NCBI RefSeq assembly: GCF_014207905.1 | Contig: NZ_JACHLB010000004.1 | Coordinates: 186,001 to 250,000 of the forward strand | DNA from: Flavobacterium notoginsengisoli | GTDB lineage: Bacteria > Bacteroidota > Bacteroidia > Flavobacteriales > Flavobacteriaceae | Direction: 5' to 3' | Length of the DNA stretch: 64,000 nucleotides | Part shown: piece after piece, positions 1 to 8,082 of the stretch | Layout: every line of letters begins with the position of its first letter | Position numbering within the stretch: position 1 is the first letter of the stretch | Notes under the pieces: model-generated | The model's database searches: none | What the model saw: only the letters and a program-made list of their open reading frames with translations | What the model was told of the DNA's origin: nothing | Translations under genes and position numbers: made by a program

Positions 1-326
1 GGTGCATCCATTTTAGAAACCTGAAACAATTCCTGATGCGCGATTACCAGAATTACCATTAACAAAATACCTAGAACAACACTCAGTAAAAGCTTCCAAT
101 TAAAAAGACTTTTGGCTGTTTTATTCGAAGAAAATTTCGGTAAACTGTAAATGTTGTAATACCATATAAAAAGGGAAAACAGCAGCGTAATCGAAGAGTT
201 TATTATAAGATCTCCAGGTGTAGAATCGGCATCAAATAATTTAGGTATCGAAGCCATAACCGCCAGAGCAATCGAACTTCCCCAAATGACTTTGAGCGAA
301 ACCTGAAAACGTTTTGGTTTTTCCAT
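1..326 (-). CDS. N-terminal part of a membrane protein, possibly a LytS-type sensor kinase (cut by window edge)
   Basis: The first 108 residues of a gene that runs off the left edge; I translated it from the ATG at 324-326. After a basic head (MEKPKRFQVSLK) there are three hydrophobic segments at about residues 13-31, 40-61 and 79-97. That layout resembles the membrane module of LytS/YehU-type histidine kinases common in Bacteroidota, but no kinase motif lies inside the window. The gene assignment is firm and the function is a guess. Confidence 0.55.
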   Translation of the reverse strand, partial: MEKPKRFQVSLKVIWGSSIALAVMASIPKLFDADSTPGDLIINSSITLLFSLFIWYYNIYSLPKFSSNKTAKSLFNWKLLLSVVLGILLMVILVIAHQELFQVSKMDA

Positions 327-339
327 AGTTGTAGTTTAA

Positions 340-640
340 TAGTCAAAGATAGTTTTATTTGAAAAAGATTTCACGCAGATTTTATAGGATTCTAGTAGAA
401 TTTCGATTTCTTTTTTAAATCTCGCAAAGTCGCAGAGTCGCAAAGTTTTTATTCTCATTTTTTTGTCATTTCGAGGAACGAGAAATCTTCGCGAGTAACT
501 CGACAAAGGTTGGAGAAATTCTGTGCGGAGCTACTTGTGAAGATTTCTCGTTCCTCGAAATGACAAACAGTGCGCGCAAAATAGAATCAAAAAAAATCTG
601 CAAAATCTGATAAAATCCTTTTCAAATCTGCGTGAAACAA
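340..640. repeat. Nested palindromic intergenic repeats
   Basis: This spacer has no gene. An outer inverted pair starts with TTTCACGCAGATTTTATAGG near 370 and ends with AATCTGCGTGAAA near 637. Inside is a CGCAAAGTCGCAGAGTCGC-type stretch (about 421-446) and a complete second inverted element at 463-566. The arrangement suggests palindromic elements inserted within older ones. It may also act as a transcription barrier. Confidence 0.7.
463..566. repeat. About 104-bp inverted-repeat element, TTGTCA/TGACAA family, copy 1
   Basis: The left arm starts TTGTCATTTCGAGGAACG and the right arm ends CGTTCCTCGAAATGACAA, so the element folds into a long hairpin. Related elements lie at 8898-9003 and 29683-29784 with different arm sequences that stay self-complementary within each copy. 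No coding capacity. Confidence 0.85.
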
Positions 641-646
641 AAAAAA

Positions 647-1384
647 TCAACCCCTTTTAACTCCCAAAATAACACCAGAATCCGCATCTTGAACAAAGCC
701 AATAACCTCAAATCCTTGTACATTATAATTTTTAGGAAGATAAATTGTTGTCGTTCCTTTCTTGCCTTTATTCAAATTAACAGTCTGCAACTGACGTACA
801 ATCTGATAATGCGATAAAACCCGATTCGCATTCTCCCCTCTTCTAACATTACTTTTTGCTTCTTTCTGAACAACGGCAAGTAATAAACGACTATTTTTTG
901 AAGAGCTTTCCACATTATACTGTACTGAAAGTATATTTGAGTTTTGAACAGTTTCTAAACTCAAATTAGCTAAAGCAGATTTCGAAAGTGCCGATTTGAT
1001 TCCGTTTCTAAGACTTGTTTCTTGAGAACCGATATAATCTGATTTTCCGTTGATAATCACCTGAGGCGTGTAGATTGGTTCTTTACCCATAAACTGAGCA
1101 TAATCGTATTGTCTTTTGGTATAATCGGCATTGCTGAAAATATCTTTCCAACCCTGTTTGTCCCAATAATCAACGTGATAAGCCAATACATAAACGTTTT
1201 TATCTCGATATTCATTCTGAATTTTTGCCAGCAATTCATCTGCTGGCGGACAACTCGAACAGCCCTCTGAAGTATATAATTCTAAAAGTGCAAAACCTTT
1301 TTTATCTGTGTTCTGACCAAATACACCATTTCCAACCAAAAGAAACAGCATTAAAAAACCAGTTAATAATTTTATCTTTTTCAT
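647..1384 (-). CDS. DUF1223 secreted thioredoxin-like protein
   Basis: A 245-residue protein with an N-terminal signal peptide (hydrophobic LLTGFLMLFLLVGNGVFG) and the DUF1223 hallmark LELYTSEGCSSCPPADELL, whose CxxC resembles a thioredoxin-fold active site. The family is predicted to be exported; its substrate is unknown. I start at the MKKIK methionine: an upstream in-frame start would lie in the repeat at 1401-1490 and put 11 polar residues before the signal peptide. It is followed downstream by a palindromic repeat region and preceded by the Ohr gene on the same strand, which suggests but does not prove a redox role. Confidence 0.8.
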   Translation of the reverse strand: MKKIKLLTGFLMLFLLVGNGVFGQNTDKKGFALLELYTSEGCSSCPPADELLAKIQNEYRDKNVYVLAYHVDYWDKQGWKDIFSNADYTKRQYDYAQFMGKEPIYTPQVIINGKSDYIGSQETSLRNGIKSALSKSALANLSLETVQNSNILSVQYNVESSSKNSRLLLAVVQKEAKSNVRRGENANRVLSHYQIVRQLQTVNLNKGKKGTTTIYLPKNYNVQGFEVIGFVQDADSGVILGVKRG

Positions 1385-1400
1385 AATTTCTATTTTCTCT

Positions 1401-1490
1401 CCTGCAAGGTTTTCCAAACCTTGTAGGTATGTTTTTTTTTAAGATTTCAGCATACAATTAAACCTACAAGGTTTGGAAAACCTTGCAGGT
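1401..1490. repeat. Inverted repeat with near-perfect 28-bp arms
   Basis: The left arm (1401-1429, starting CCTGCAAGGTTTTCCAAACC) is complementary to the right arm (1462-1490, ending GGAAAACCTTGCAGG), with a T-rich loop between. It lies between the ohr and DUF1223 genes and could terminate ohr transcription. Confidence 0.8.
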
Positions 1491-1505
1491 TAAGCAATTT
1501 AGAAA

Positions 1506-1916
1506 TTAAAGAATGTTAATCTCAACGTTTATATTTCCTCTTGTCATTTTAGAATAAGGACAAGTCTGATGTGCCTGAGAAGCCAGTTTTTCAGCTGTTT
1601 CTAAATCTAAACCTGGAAGACTGATATTTAGTCTTGCCTGTAGAAAATATTCACCCTCTACAACACACAAATCTACCTCTGCATCTACTGCAGTTTCGCC
1701 TGGAAGTCTCACGCCGAATTTAGCAGCAGCAAGTCCTAAAGCTCCAATAAAACAAGCCGACCATCCTGCAGCAAACAACTGCTCTGGATTTGTTCCCGGA
1801 TGTGAAGATCCCGGCGAACTTAATTTGATATTTAATTGTTCATCCGAACTTTGAGAAGCTCCTTCTCTACCGCCTGTTGTATGTGTTTTTCCTGTGTATA
1901 AAACTTTTGTTTCCAT
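1506..1916 (-). CDS. ohr: Organic hydroperoxide resistance protein (Ohr)
   Basis: A 136-residue Ohr/OsmC-fold thiol peroxidase that reduces organic hydroperoxides in the cytoplasm. The peroxidatic cysteine is C55 in the LFAAGWSACF segment and the resolving cysteine is C119 in QTCPYSKMTRGN, both at the usual Ohr positions. The length is normal. The start METKVLYTGKTHTTGG is typical of Ohr, and the early arginine (R17) expected in the active site is present. No OhrR-type MarR gene is adjacent; the OxyR-like gene at 9143-10111 is a possible regulator. OsmC, a paralogous branch, is encoded at 7550-7966. Confidence 0.92.
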   Translation of the reverse strand: METKVLYTGKTHTTGGREGASQSSDEQLNIKLSSPGSSHPGTNPEQLFAAGWSACFIGALGLAAAKFGVRLPGETAVDAEVDLCVVEGEYFLQARLNISLPGLDLETAEKLASQAHQTCPYSKMTRGNINVEINIL

Positions 1917-2013
1917 GATTATTTGTGTAAAATGTTATTTGTAAAAAGTGAAATGTTTGTTGTAAAATTTGCGTTTTGAAAGGAATTAATAATTAACCAT
2001 TTATAATTCACCA

Positions 2014-3000
2014 TTATTTAGATACATCGATTATTGCTTGAGCAAACGCTTTTGGATCTTCTTGCGGAACATTGTGTCCAATTCCTTTTAAAATTCTGTG
2101 CTCATATTTTCCTGTGAATTTGCTTGCATAGGCTTTTCCATCCGCGAAAGCGCCGTCAAAATCACTTCCTATTGTAATAGTTGGAACTTTAATTTCTGGT
2201 CTTGATGCCAAACGTTTTTCCAGATTATCGTATTTAGTTTCACCAGCTTCAAGAGATTGTCTCCATCTATAATTGTGGATCACGATAGCCACATGATCTG
2301 GATTATCAAAAGACTGAGCCGTTTGATTGTAAGTGGCTTTATCGAAATTCCATAGTGGAGAAGCGATTTTCCAGATCAGTTTATTAAAATCGTAAGTGTT
2401 TTGAGCATAACCTTGTTTTCCTCTTTCGGTTGCGAAATAATACTGATACCACCATCCTAATTCTGCTGTTGGCGAAAGTGGTTTTAAGTTTGCTTCTAAA
2501 TTCACTACGATATAACCGCTTACCGAAACCAAACCTTTTACGCGTTCTGGCCAAAGCGCCGATACTGCAACAGCTGTTCTCGCTCCCCAATCAAAACCTC
2601 CAATTACTGCTTTGTCTATTTTTAGAGCATCCATAAAAGCGATAATATCACTTGCTAAAGCTGCCTGTTGACCGTTTCTAAAAGTATCTTTTGAAAGGAA
2701 AGTTGTTGTCCCGAATCCGCGTAAATAAGGCGTGAAAACGTGGTAACCTTTTGAAACTAAAACTGGAACGACTTCGTTGTAACTGTGAATATCGTAAGGC
2801 CAGCCGTGAAGTAAGATTACCGGAGTTCCATTTGACGGACCTGCTTCGGTGTAGCCTACGTTTAATAATCCGGCACTGATTTGTTTTAAAGTTCCTAACG
2901 AACTGCTTACTTCAATTGTTTTTTGTTGTGAAGTCTGTGCATTAGTAAATGAAGCATTCATAAAAAGAATAGCGATTAGAATATTGGATAGTGTTTTCAT
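2014..3000 (-). CDS. Secreted alpha/beta hydrolase, epoxide hydrolase/dehalogenase-like
   Basis: A 328-residue alpha/beta-hydrolase with a signal peptide (MKTLSNILIAILFMNASFTNAQ). The oxyanion-hole motif is HGWPYDIHSY and the nucleophile elbow is GGFDWGARTA, with Asp rather than Ser, as in epoxide hydrolases and haloalkane dehalogenases. The C-terminal GIGHNVPQEDP supplies the catalytic His. The family opens epoxides or cleaves carbon-halogen bonds through an ester intermediate; the real substrate cannot be read from sequence. An extracytoplasmic location is unusual for this class but is clear from the leader. Confidence 0.82.
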   Translation of the reverse strand: MKTLSNILIAILFMNASFTNAQTSQQKTIEVSSSLGTLKQISAGLLNVGYTEAGPSNGTPVILLHGWPYDIHSYNEVVPVLVSKGYHVFTPYLRGFGTTTFLSKDTFRNGQQAALASDIIAFMDALKIDKAVIGGFDWGARTAVAVSALWPERVKGLVSVSGYIVVNLEANLKPLSPTAELGWWYQYYFATERGKQGYAQNTYDFNKLIWKIASPLWNFDKATYNQTAQSFDNPDHVAIVIHNYRWRQSLEAGETKYDNLEKRLASRPEIKVPTITIGSDFDGAFADGKAYASKFTGKYEHRILKGIGHNVPQEDPKAFAQAIIDVSK

Positions 3001-3043
3001 AATTGTTTTTTGTTAGATGTGAGATGTGATTTGTGAGATGTTG

Positions 3044-3307
3044 TTTAACCGCAAAGGGCACTAAGAATTACGCAATCCCGATAGCTAGAAGTTAATTTCA
3101 CGCAGATTTCAAATGATTTAAGCAGATAAGCGCAGATACTTTCTAAAATCTTAAAAATTAAATCTGCTAAAATCTGCAGAATCTGCGTGAAACAAAATCC
3201 TTTTAATCATGGTAATCTGTGGTTAACCTAATCAATACAAAGCTTTGCTACCGCTGCGTTTTTTAACGGCAACAAAGAGCAAAAAACCTTGCGTACTTTC
3301 CGGTTAA
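3044..3307. repeat. Nested palindromic repeats
   Basis: Gene-free spacer. An outer imperfect pair (TTAACCGCAAAGGGC near 3044 and TTTCCGGTTAA near 3298) surrounds an inner palindrome at 3096-3193 that begins TTTCACGCAGATTT and ends AATCTGCGTGAAAC. The inner family also occurs at 32942-33003 and as the outer layer at 340-640. Confidence 0.65.
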
Positions 3308-3312
3308 ATTTT

Positions 3313-3723
3313 TTACTTTTTCATTACAAGTATTGGTTTTCCTTTTTCTACGATATAAGTCGCCAGTTCAGAAGCCTTAGCATTAGTATTATTTTTAGCC
3401 GAGTGCACCACGCCAGCCGGAATAAAAAGTACTTCTCCCGCTTTCAAGGTTACAGGTTCTTTGTCTTCAATTTGATATTCCAGCGAACCTTCAACCACGT
3501 AAATGACTTCTTCGCCAGGATGAGAATGTTTCCCAAAAGCCGAATGTCCGTCAAAATCGATTCGTGCTTGTACCATTTCTTTTCCCGGAGTACTTAGATC
3601 ATGTTTTTGCAAATCGATACGTTTTACTCCTTGCGCTGCAATCTGATTCGGAACCAAAAAGGCAATGATTCCTAAAACGATAATCGCTATTATAACCCAC
3701 GTTTTTTGTTTTTTCGTTTCCAT
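3313..3723 (-). CDS. Membrane-anchored or exported cupin-domain protein
   Basis: A 136-residue protein. An N-terminal hydrophobic segment (about residues 8-30) is followed by one cupin domain with the metal-binding pattern HSHPGEEVIYVVEGSLE, then the second motif ending in PAGVVHSAKN. The His, His, Glu and His ligands are present, so it can bind a divalent metal; the reaction is unknown. I chose the METKKQ start because the upstream alternative adds polar residues in front of the hydrophobic segment. Two direct repeats 21 bp apart lie upstream (3810-3840) and may be an operator. Confidence 0.8.
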   Translation of the reverse strand: METKKQKTWVIIAIIVLGIIAFLVPNQIAAQGVKRIDLQKHDLSTPGKEMVQARIDFDGHSAFGKHSHPGEEVIYVVEGSLEYQIEDKEPVTLKAGEVLFIPAGVVHSAKNNTNAKASELATYIVEKGKPILVMKK

Positions 3724-3809
3724 AACTTCTAGTTTTAAATAGTTGTTTTCTGTTAATTTCTTTGTCAAAAGTATTTCGATAACCCTTCATATGAAATCAG
3801 AAAATAGGT

Positions 3810-3840
3810 GAAACGGACAAACTTTAGGGCGAAATGGACA
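3810..3840 (-). promoter_or_regulatory. Candidate AraC-type operator: direct repeats 21 bp apart
   Basis: GAAACGGACA at 3810-3819 and GAAATGGACA at 3831-3840, read on the plus strand, differ at one base and start exactly 21 bp apart, the spacing typical of AraC-family half-sites. They lie about 90-115 bp upstream of the cupin start. No bound protein is known. Confidence 0.5.
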
Positions 3841-3880
3841 GTGTGTGAGTTGTAATTTGTGAGATGTGAAATGCGAATGG

Positions 3881-4134
3881 TTTTACCGCAAAGAGCGCAA
3901 GGATTTTTGCTTATAGGACTTTGTAAAAACGCAAAGAACGCAAGGCTTTGTCTTTATTTTTTTGCCACAGATTATAAGAATTAAAAGAATTTTTAATCTG
4001 TGTTAATCTGTAAAATCTGTGGCTAAACAAAAAATCACAAAGCTTTAAAAATAAAACTTTGCGACTCTGCGTCTTTGCGAGATTAAAAAACTTAGCGAAC
4101 CTTGCAAAAGCCCTTTGCGTCCTTTGCGGTAAAA
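3881..4134. repeat. Nested palindromic repeats
   Basis: Gene-free spacer. Outer arms TTTTACCGCAAAGAGCGCAA (from 3881) and CCTTTGCGGTAAAA (to 4134) enclose a further CGCAAAGAACGCAAGG / TTTGCGACTCTGCG layer and an inner GCCACAGATT...AATCTGTGGC palindrome (about 3962-4023). Confidence 0.7.
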
Positions 4135-4152
4135 TTAATCGTATGCACCAAA

Positions 4153-4193
4153 AAAAAATCAGGAATAGCGTTTTACCACCATCCTGATTTTTT
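4153..4193 (-). terminator. Rho-independent terminator of the lipoprotein gene
   Basis: AAAAAATCAGGA pairs with TCCTGATTTTTT across a loop of about 16 nt and ends in a T run when read on the minus strand. It starts about 20 bp after the stop codon at 4215. Confidence 0.8.
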
Positions 4194-4214
4194 GAATTAA
4201 AATAACCTTCGCTT

Positions 4215-6794
4215 TTATCTTCTGCCTCTAAAGCCTCCGCCACCTCTGAAACCGCCACCGCCAAAGCCGCCTCCATTAAATCCACCGCCACTTCTTTGGA
4301 TATTTTGGAAATTTCGAGTTTGCATTTCACCACGGTCTCTGGAAATAGCCGAACGGTCCAGATCACGTGTAACATCTGGACGACCTGCTTCACCAAGCGG
4401 TTTGTTTGGCTGTCCGAGTGTTTGGTCAGCTTTAGGGAAATTATCTCGTATTCCGTCACCCATTCTGGTTTCGCCTCCTAGGTTTTGATTATCGCGTTGC
4501 ATACGTTCTCCTGCTCCATTCGCACCAAGACCTTGATTATCGCGCTGAATTCTCTCTCCTGCACCATTCGCGCCAAGCCCTTGATTATCACGCTGAATTC
4601 GTTCTCCTGTTCCATTTGCACCAAGTCCTTGATTTGGTCTATTTTGAATTCCTTCACCCGTTTTTTTAGATGACCCTAGAGTTCCTGCCTTCGTCCAGCC
4701 GCCATTTCCATTATTATAATGGCTCCAGTTTCCGTTGGCATCCCTTTTATAGATATGTCCGTCGTGACCAGCATACAGATTATTGTTGGTATGAATTGTA
4801 GTTCCTCCGCCTCTTCTATGTGTGATTACACCTTTATTTCCGCCCGAAGTTTCATAACCAATTGCAGTTCCGCGACGGGTTGTAATATGTCCTGTCTGCG
4901 CCCACTGATTTCCGTTTGTAGCAGCCGAATGTCCCCATTGTGCATACGCATTATGCCCTTGATTCGTTCTCGCATAATTTCCTGTCCACGGATTATAAGT
5001 ACTTGCCGAAGTACGTCCACCGTACCAACCCTGAACGCTTGCAGAACGTCCGTATCTTCCCGTTGCAGGATTATACCAAGCCGAAGTTCCAGCAGCGCCA
5101 TAAGGTCCGTAAACACGTCTTCCTGCGGCGTAACCGCCTGTCCACGGATTGTAAACTGCACCGCCTCCGTATGCATAAGGCCACGGACGATAAATTGGAT
5201 ACATTCCGCCATAATACATATACGGTGGATAATACCATCCTGTACCGTACGATAAGATAGCGCCAAACGTAGCACCAATAATAAACGCGCCCAAATAACC
5301 TGCTGTTGCACTGCTTTCAACAGTTGTATCGGTTGTCGTTTGCGTTACATACGTCACATTATATACTGGCGAACTTGGCGGAATCGTATAAATTTCTTTC
5401 GGAACAGAATCGCAGGTTTTCCAAGGCCCATTCGGACTTGTAGACATAAACCAAACCGCCTGAAAACACAAATAATACAAATCGCCCACCTTTACAATTT
5501 TCTCTTGCGTATTGCTTGCATATTGCATTTTCGTTCCATCGATAGGTTTAAACTGAGGCGTTCCACCATCATACGATACTTTTACTTTGGCTTCAGCATC
5601 CGATTTCTTCAAAATAGCCGTCGTCGGAACTTGTGCCAACATTACAGCATCATTCGCTTCCTGCGTTCCTGGAACAGACGACAATACATTGGCACGCGGA
5701 GAATCTTTCGGAATTTTAGCAAAATCATCCGGAAGACTATTTCCGGCATACGACCAAGGCCCTGTCAAATCTTTAGACTTAAACCATCTTCCAGACAATA
5801 AAATATAGTACTGTCCTTTATTTTCGTCGGCAAAAACGTCATTTTCGGTATTTTCTATATATAACAATTTGGTCCCTGGAATTTTTTTAAATATCGGATT
5901 TCCGTTTATAGCAATCAATTCCGCTGGTTTATTACTGTAGAAAACCTCTGGAGCTCCGCCAGATGAAGGTGGTGGAATCATTTTTTTGACATCATCAAAA
6001 TTCTGTCCCGAAGGCAGATTACTTAAACCCGCAGGCAATTTGGTGGTTTTAGTCCATTTGCCCGCCACATTTTTCGAAGTCAGCCAGATATTCTCTACCA
6101 ACAGATAATAATCTTTTGTGGTTTTATCAAAAAACAAATCCCAATTGGTATTTACAACATATTGAATATCTGTTTTTTCTACAGGCACCAAAACCGGTTC
6201 GCCCTGTACAATAAGCAAAATGGCAGGATTCGTACTGTAAAAAATTGTCGGAGGATCATTTTTAGAAGCGATTCCCTTAGACGGACTTTTGGTATGACTC
6301 AAATCTGCCAAAATACGATCTACCGAAATAGGGTCTCCGCTTTTAGGCAACGTTTCTTTAAACAGCTTTTCCATTTCTGGCACTTTCTTTTTGTCCAGAG
6401 CAGGAAAACGGATATCGGTTACCTGAAGATTTTTAATAAAAGCGCTTCGGTTGTCTTTATCTACCAATGTTTCCGCTTTTAGAGAAGCCACGCCCAAAAC
6501 CTGTTTTCCGTCTTTTGGAGTCAGCGAAAAAGCCACTCTAGCTGTAATCTCTTTAAAATCTTTCCAGTCGTCTACCTGAGGCTGATAATAAACCAGTTTT
6601 GTACCGTTATTTTCAGCTTCACGAGGCCAGCCACGATCTGCAATCAAAGCAGAACTGGCAGTATCAGACTTTACAGCTTCAGTACCCGACTGCTCTGTAT
6701 CTTTATCTTTTTTGCAGGAGAACAAAACCGTACTCAAACAAACAGCAAGTATTAGAAAAGCATTTCTCATAAATTTTAAGGTTAGATTATTCAT
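4215..6794 (-). CDS. Large repeat-rich surface lipoprotein of unknown function
   Basis: An 859-residue predicted lipoprotein: lipobox LFSC with C27, followed by a charged linker. The first half contains at least three related modules (each with a P-x-I/V-F-Y-S-like strand, a ..GxPxLxP.. or KxIPGTKLLYIENT strand, then a YYxLxxxxWFxSKxxxGPW motif), which looks like a tandem beta-rich repeat domain. The middle (about 510-700) is rich in Tyr, Gly, Trp and Asn, with YNPWTG and YNPATG repeats. Then come 16-residue repeats of the type NQGLGANGAGERIQRD, and a Gly/Phe/Arg C-terminus (GGGFGGGGFRGGGG). Likely anchored to the outer membrane and exposed. I cannot assign a function. Confidence 0.8.
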   Translation of the reverse strand: MNNLTLKFMRNAFLILAVCLSTVLFSCKKDKDTEQSGTEAVKSDTASSALIADRGWPREAENNGTKLVYYQPQVDDWKDFKEITARVAFSLTPKDGKQVLGVASLKAETLVDKDNRSAFIKNLQVTDIRFPALDKKKVPEMEKLFKETLPKSGDPISVDRILADLSHTKSPSKGIASKNDPPTIFYSTNPAILLIVQGEPVLVPVEKTDIQYVVNTNWDLFFDKTTKDYYLLVENIWLTSKNVAGKWTKTTKLPAGLSNLPSGQNFDDVKKMIPPPSSGGAPEVFYSNKPAELIAINGNPIFKKIPGTKLLYIENTENDVFADENKGQYYILLSGRWFKSKDLTGPWSYAGNSLPDDFAKIPKDSPRANVLSSVPGTQEANDAVMLAQVPTTAILKKSDAEAKVKVSYDGGTPQFKPIDGTKMQYASNTQEKIVKVGDLYYLCFQAVWFMSTSPNGPWKTCDSVPKEIYTIPPSSPVYNVTYVTQTTTDTTVESSATAGYLGAFIIGATFGAILSYGTGWYYPPYMYYGGMYPIYRPWPYAYGGGAVYNPWTGGYAAGRRVYGPYGAAGTSAWYNPATGRYGRSASVQGWYGGRTSASTYNPWTGNYARTNQGHNAYAQWGHSAATNGNQWAQTGHITTRRGTAIGYETSGGNKGVITHRRGGGTTIHTNNNLYAGHDGHIYKRDANGNWSHYNNGNGGWTKAGTLGSSKKTGEGIQNRPNQGLGANGTGERIQRDNQGLGANGAGERIQRDNQGLGANGAGERMQRDNQNLGGETRMGDGIRDNFPKADQTLGQPNKPLGEAGRPDVTRDLDRSAISRDRGEMQTRNFQNIQRSGGGFNGGGFGGGGFRGGGGFRGRR
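4480..4650. repeat. 48-bp in-frame tandem repeats inside the lipoprotein gene
   Basis: Three to four copies of a 48-bp unit encode NQGLGANGxGERxQRD. Third-position differences between copies (for example TTCGCACC, TTCGCGCC, TTTGCACC) show they are not brand new. Unit number may vary between strains. Confidence 0.8.
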
Positions 6795-6994
6795 TGAAAA
6801 CTTTTTCGATCGTCTTATAAAATTGATTCGTATAAAATTAAATTCAGCGCATAAATAAAACTACAAATCAGCCCCTTACTTTGTTTCACATTATAATTTG
6901 AAACCAAATAAGCATTTAAAATCATCCTTTTTTCCTAAAACTAAAATGTAAATCTGAACAATAAAGTAATATAAGATCTAACATTGATATTGAT

Positions 6995-7083
6995 TAGGAG
7001 CTATTTCCCGCTATCCGCTATATCTTTTTCTTGCTAAAGAAGCAAGAAAAAGGATGCCGCTACTATCGGGGCTAGGGCACTCG
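6995..7083. repeat. Interspersed repeat with internal hairpin
   Basis: Contains CTATTTCCCGCTATCCGCTA, then CTTTTTCTTGCTAAAGAAGCAAGAAAAAG (a strong hairpin at about 7024-7052), then GGATGCCGCTACTATCGGGG. I recognise this as a common intergenic repeat in Flavobacterium genomes. It lies between the lipoprotein start and a doubtful small frame at 7123. Confidence 0.6.
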
Positions 7084-7122
7084 GTTTCAAAAGGAAGTTT
7101 TTGGGAAATTAATGTTTAAGAA

Positions 7123-7329
7123 TTGTATTACTTTTTAGACTATAAAACTAAGCCGTTTTTTAATTTATTTGAGCTTCCTAAATTACAGAGTCAGGTAAAT
7201 TTAACCCTCGCATTGGATGTTCTAAACGATCAGGAAAACATTCAAACCAACGCTGCCAAACTTGGAGACAGCTTCTATTGGCTCAATGAACTAGCCGAAA
7301 TTTTAAATCCTTATCTGGATTTGGAGTAA
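7123..7329 (+). pseudogene. Small reading frame, possible gene remnant
   Basis: A 68-codon frame with plausible, non-repetitive composition (for example AAKLGDSFYWLNELAEILNP). It has no ATG near its beginning: the only available start is TTG, an in-frame stop lies 2 codons upstream, and an interspersed repeat sits just before it. This fits the C-terminal remnant of a longer gene cut off by the repeat, or a chance frame. I do not recognise a family. Confidence 0.35.
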
Positions 7330-7455
7330 TAAGGTTCTTTTTTTGGAAAATTAAAACCCTTGGTCTTTTTGGAGATTGAGGGTTTTGTTTTTTATTGAAA
7401 TTCTTCACAATACAAAGTTTTATAAATTATTTTTATAACTATAAAAAATTATTAA

Positions 7456-7487
7456 TTTGATTAATAAACACCTTCCCTATACCTTTG
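7456..7487 (+). promoter_or_regulatory. Bacteroidota-type promoter of osmC
   Basis: TTTG at 7456-7459 and TACCTTTG at 7480-7487 are separated by 20 bp, matching the Bacteroidota -33/-7 pattern. The -7 box lies 63 bp before the OsmC start. Confidence 0.65.
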
Positions 7488-7549
7488 TCTCATCAAAATC
7501 AAAGAAATGATTTGAACATCTTAAAAAATAACTTTAAAAAATAGAAATC

Positions 7550-7966
7550 ATGAAATTTACAAGAAGAGCAAACGCAAACTGGAAAGGTACAGGAATGGAA
7601 GGAAAAGGAACCATTAGTACACAAAGCACCACTTTAGATAATGCACAATTGTCTTTTAAAACTCGTTTCGAACAAGGTGTTGGAACTAATCCTGAAGAAT
7701 TAATCGCAGCGGCACATTCTGGCTGTTTTACCATGCAATTAAGCTTTTTATTATCTGAAGCTGGTTTTGTTCCAGAAGATTTAGACACAACCGCTAAAGT
7801 AACTTTTGAAGACGGAACTATCACTTTAATTGCTTTAGAACTTACAGGAAAAGTTCCTGGAATCTCTGAAGAAGATTTTCAGCAAACCGCTCAAAAAGCA
7901 AAAGAAATTTGTCCTATTTCTAAGTTGCTAAATACGGAGATTACTTTATCAATCACTTTACTATAA
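7550..7966 (+). CDS. osmC: OsmC family peroxiredoxin
   Basis: A 138-residue OsmC-type thiol peroxidase acting on organic and inorganic peroxides in the cytoplasm. The peroxidatic C59 lies in IAAAHSGCFTMQLS and the second C121 in KEICPISKLL; the N-terminal RRANANWKGTGMEGKG is the family's dimer-swapping strand. The length matches OsmC. It has its own TAnnTTTG promoter and is followed by a palindromic repeat and a secreted hydrolase. The LysR protein convergent to this region carries the OxyR cysteines, so peroxide control is a reasonable inference. Confidence 0.9.
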   Translation: MKFTRRANANWKGTGMEGKGTISTQSTTLDNAQLSFKTRFEQGVGTNPEELIAAAHSGCFTMQLSFLLSEAGFVPEDLDTTAKVTFEDGTITLIALELTGKVPGISEEDFQQTAQKAKEICPISKLLNTEITLSITLL

Positions 7967-7972
7967 ATAATT

Positions 7973-8047
7973 AAATTCCAATACAAAAATCCCAAATTCC
8001 AACGCTTTGTGGAAAATTGGAATTTGGAATTTTCAAAATTGGAATTT
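7973..8047. repeat. AAATTCCAA/TTGGAATTT palindromic repeat, copy 1
   Basis: Several AAATTCCAA motifs face TTGGAATTT motifs and form alternative hairpins between osmC and the next gene. A similar cluster is at 9045-9143. Confidence 0.65.
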
Positions 8048-8082
8048 CTATTCAAAATCAACAATTTAAAATCTAAAATAAA

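Noticed and set aside
4480-4650. 48-bp repeats as a sequencing or assembly artefact
   Set aside because: The units differ at several synonymous positions, so they are real diverged copies in frame.
4719-5260. Long plus-strand frames (up to 178 codons) opposite the lipoprotein gene
   Set aside because: They mirror the repetitive Tyr/Gly-rich coding region, have Ser/Arg/Ile-biased composition with no domain, and no promoter; they are antisense shadows.
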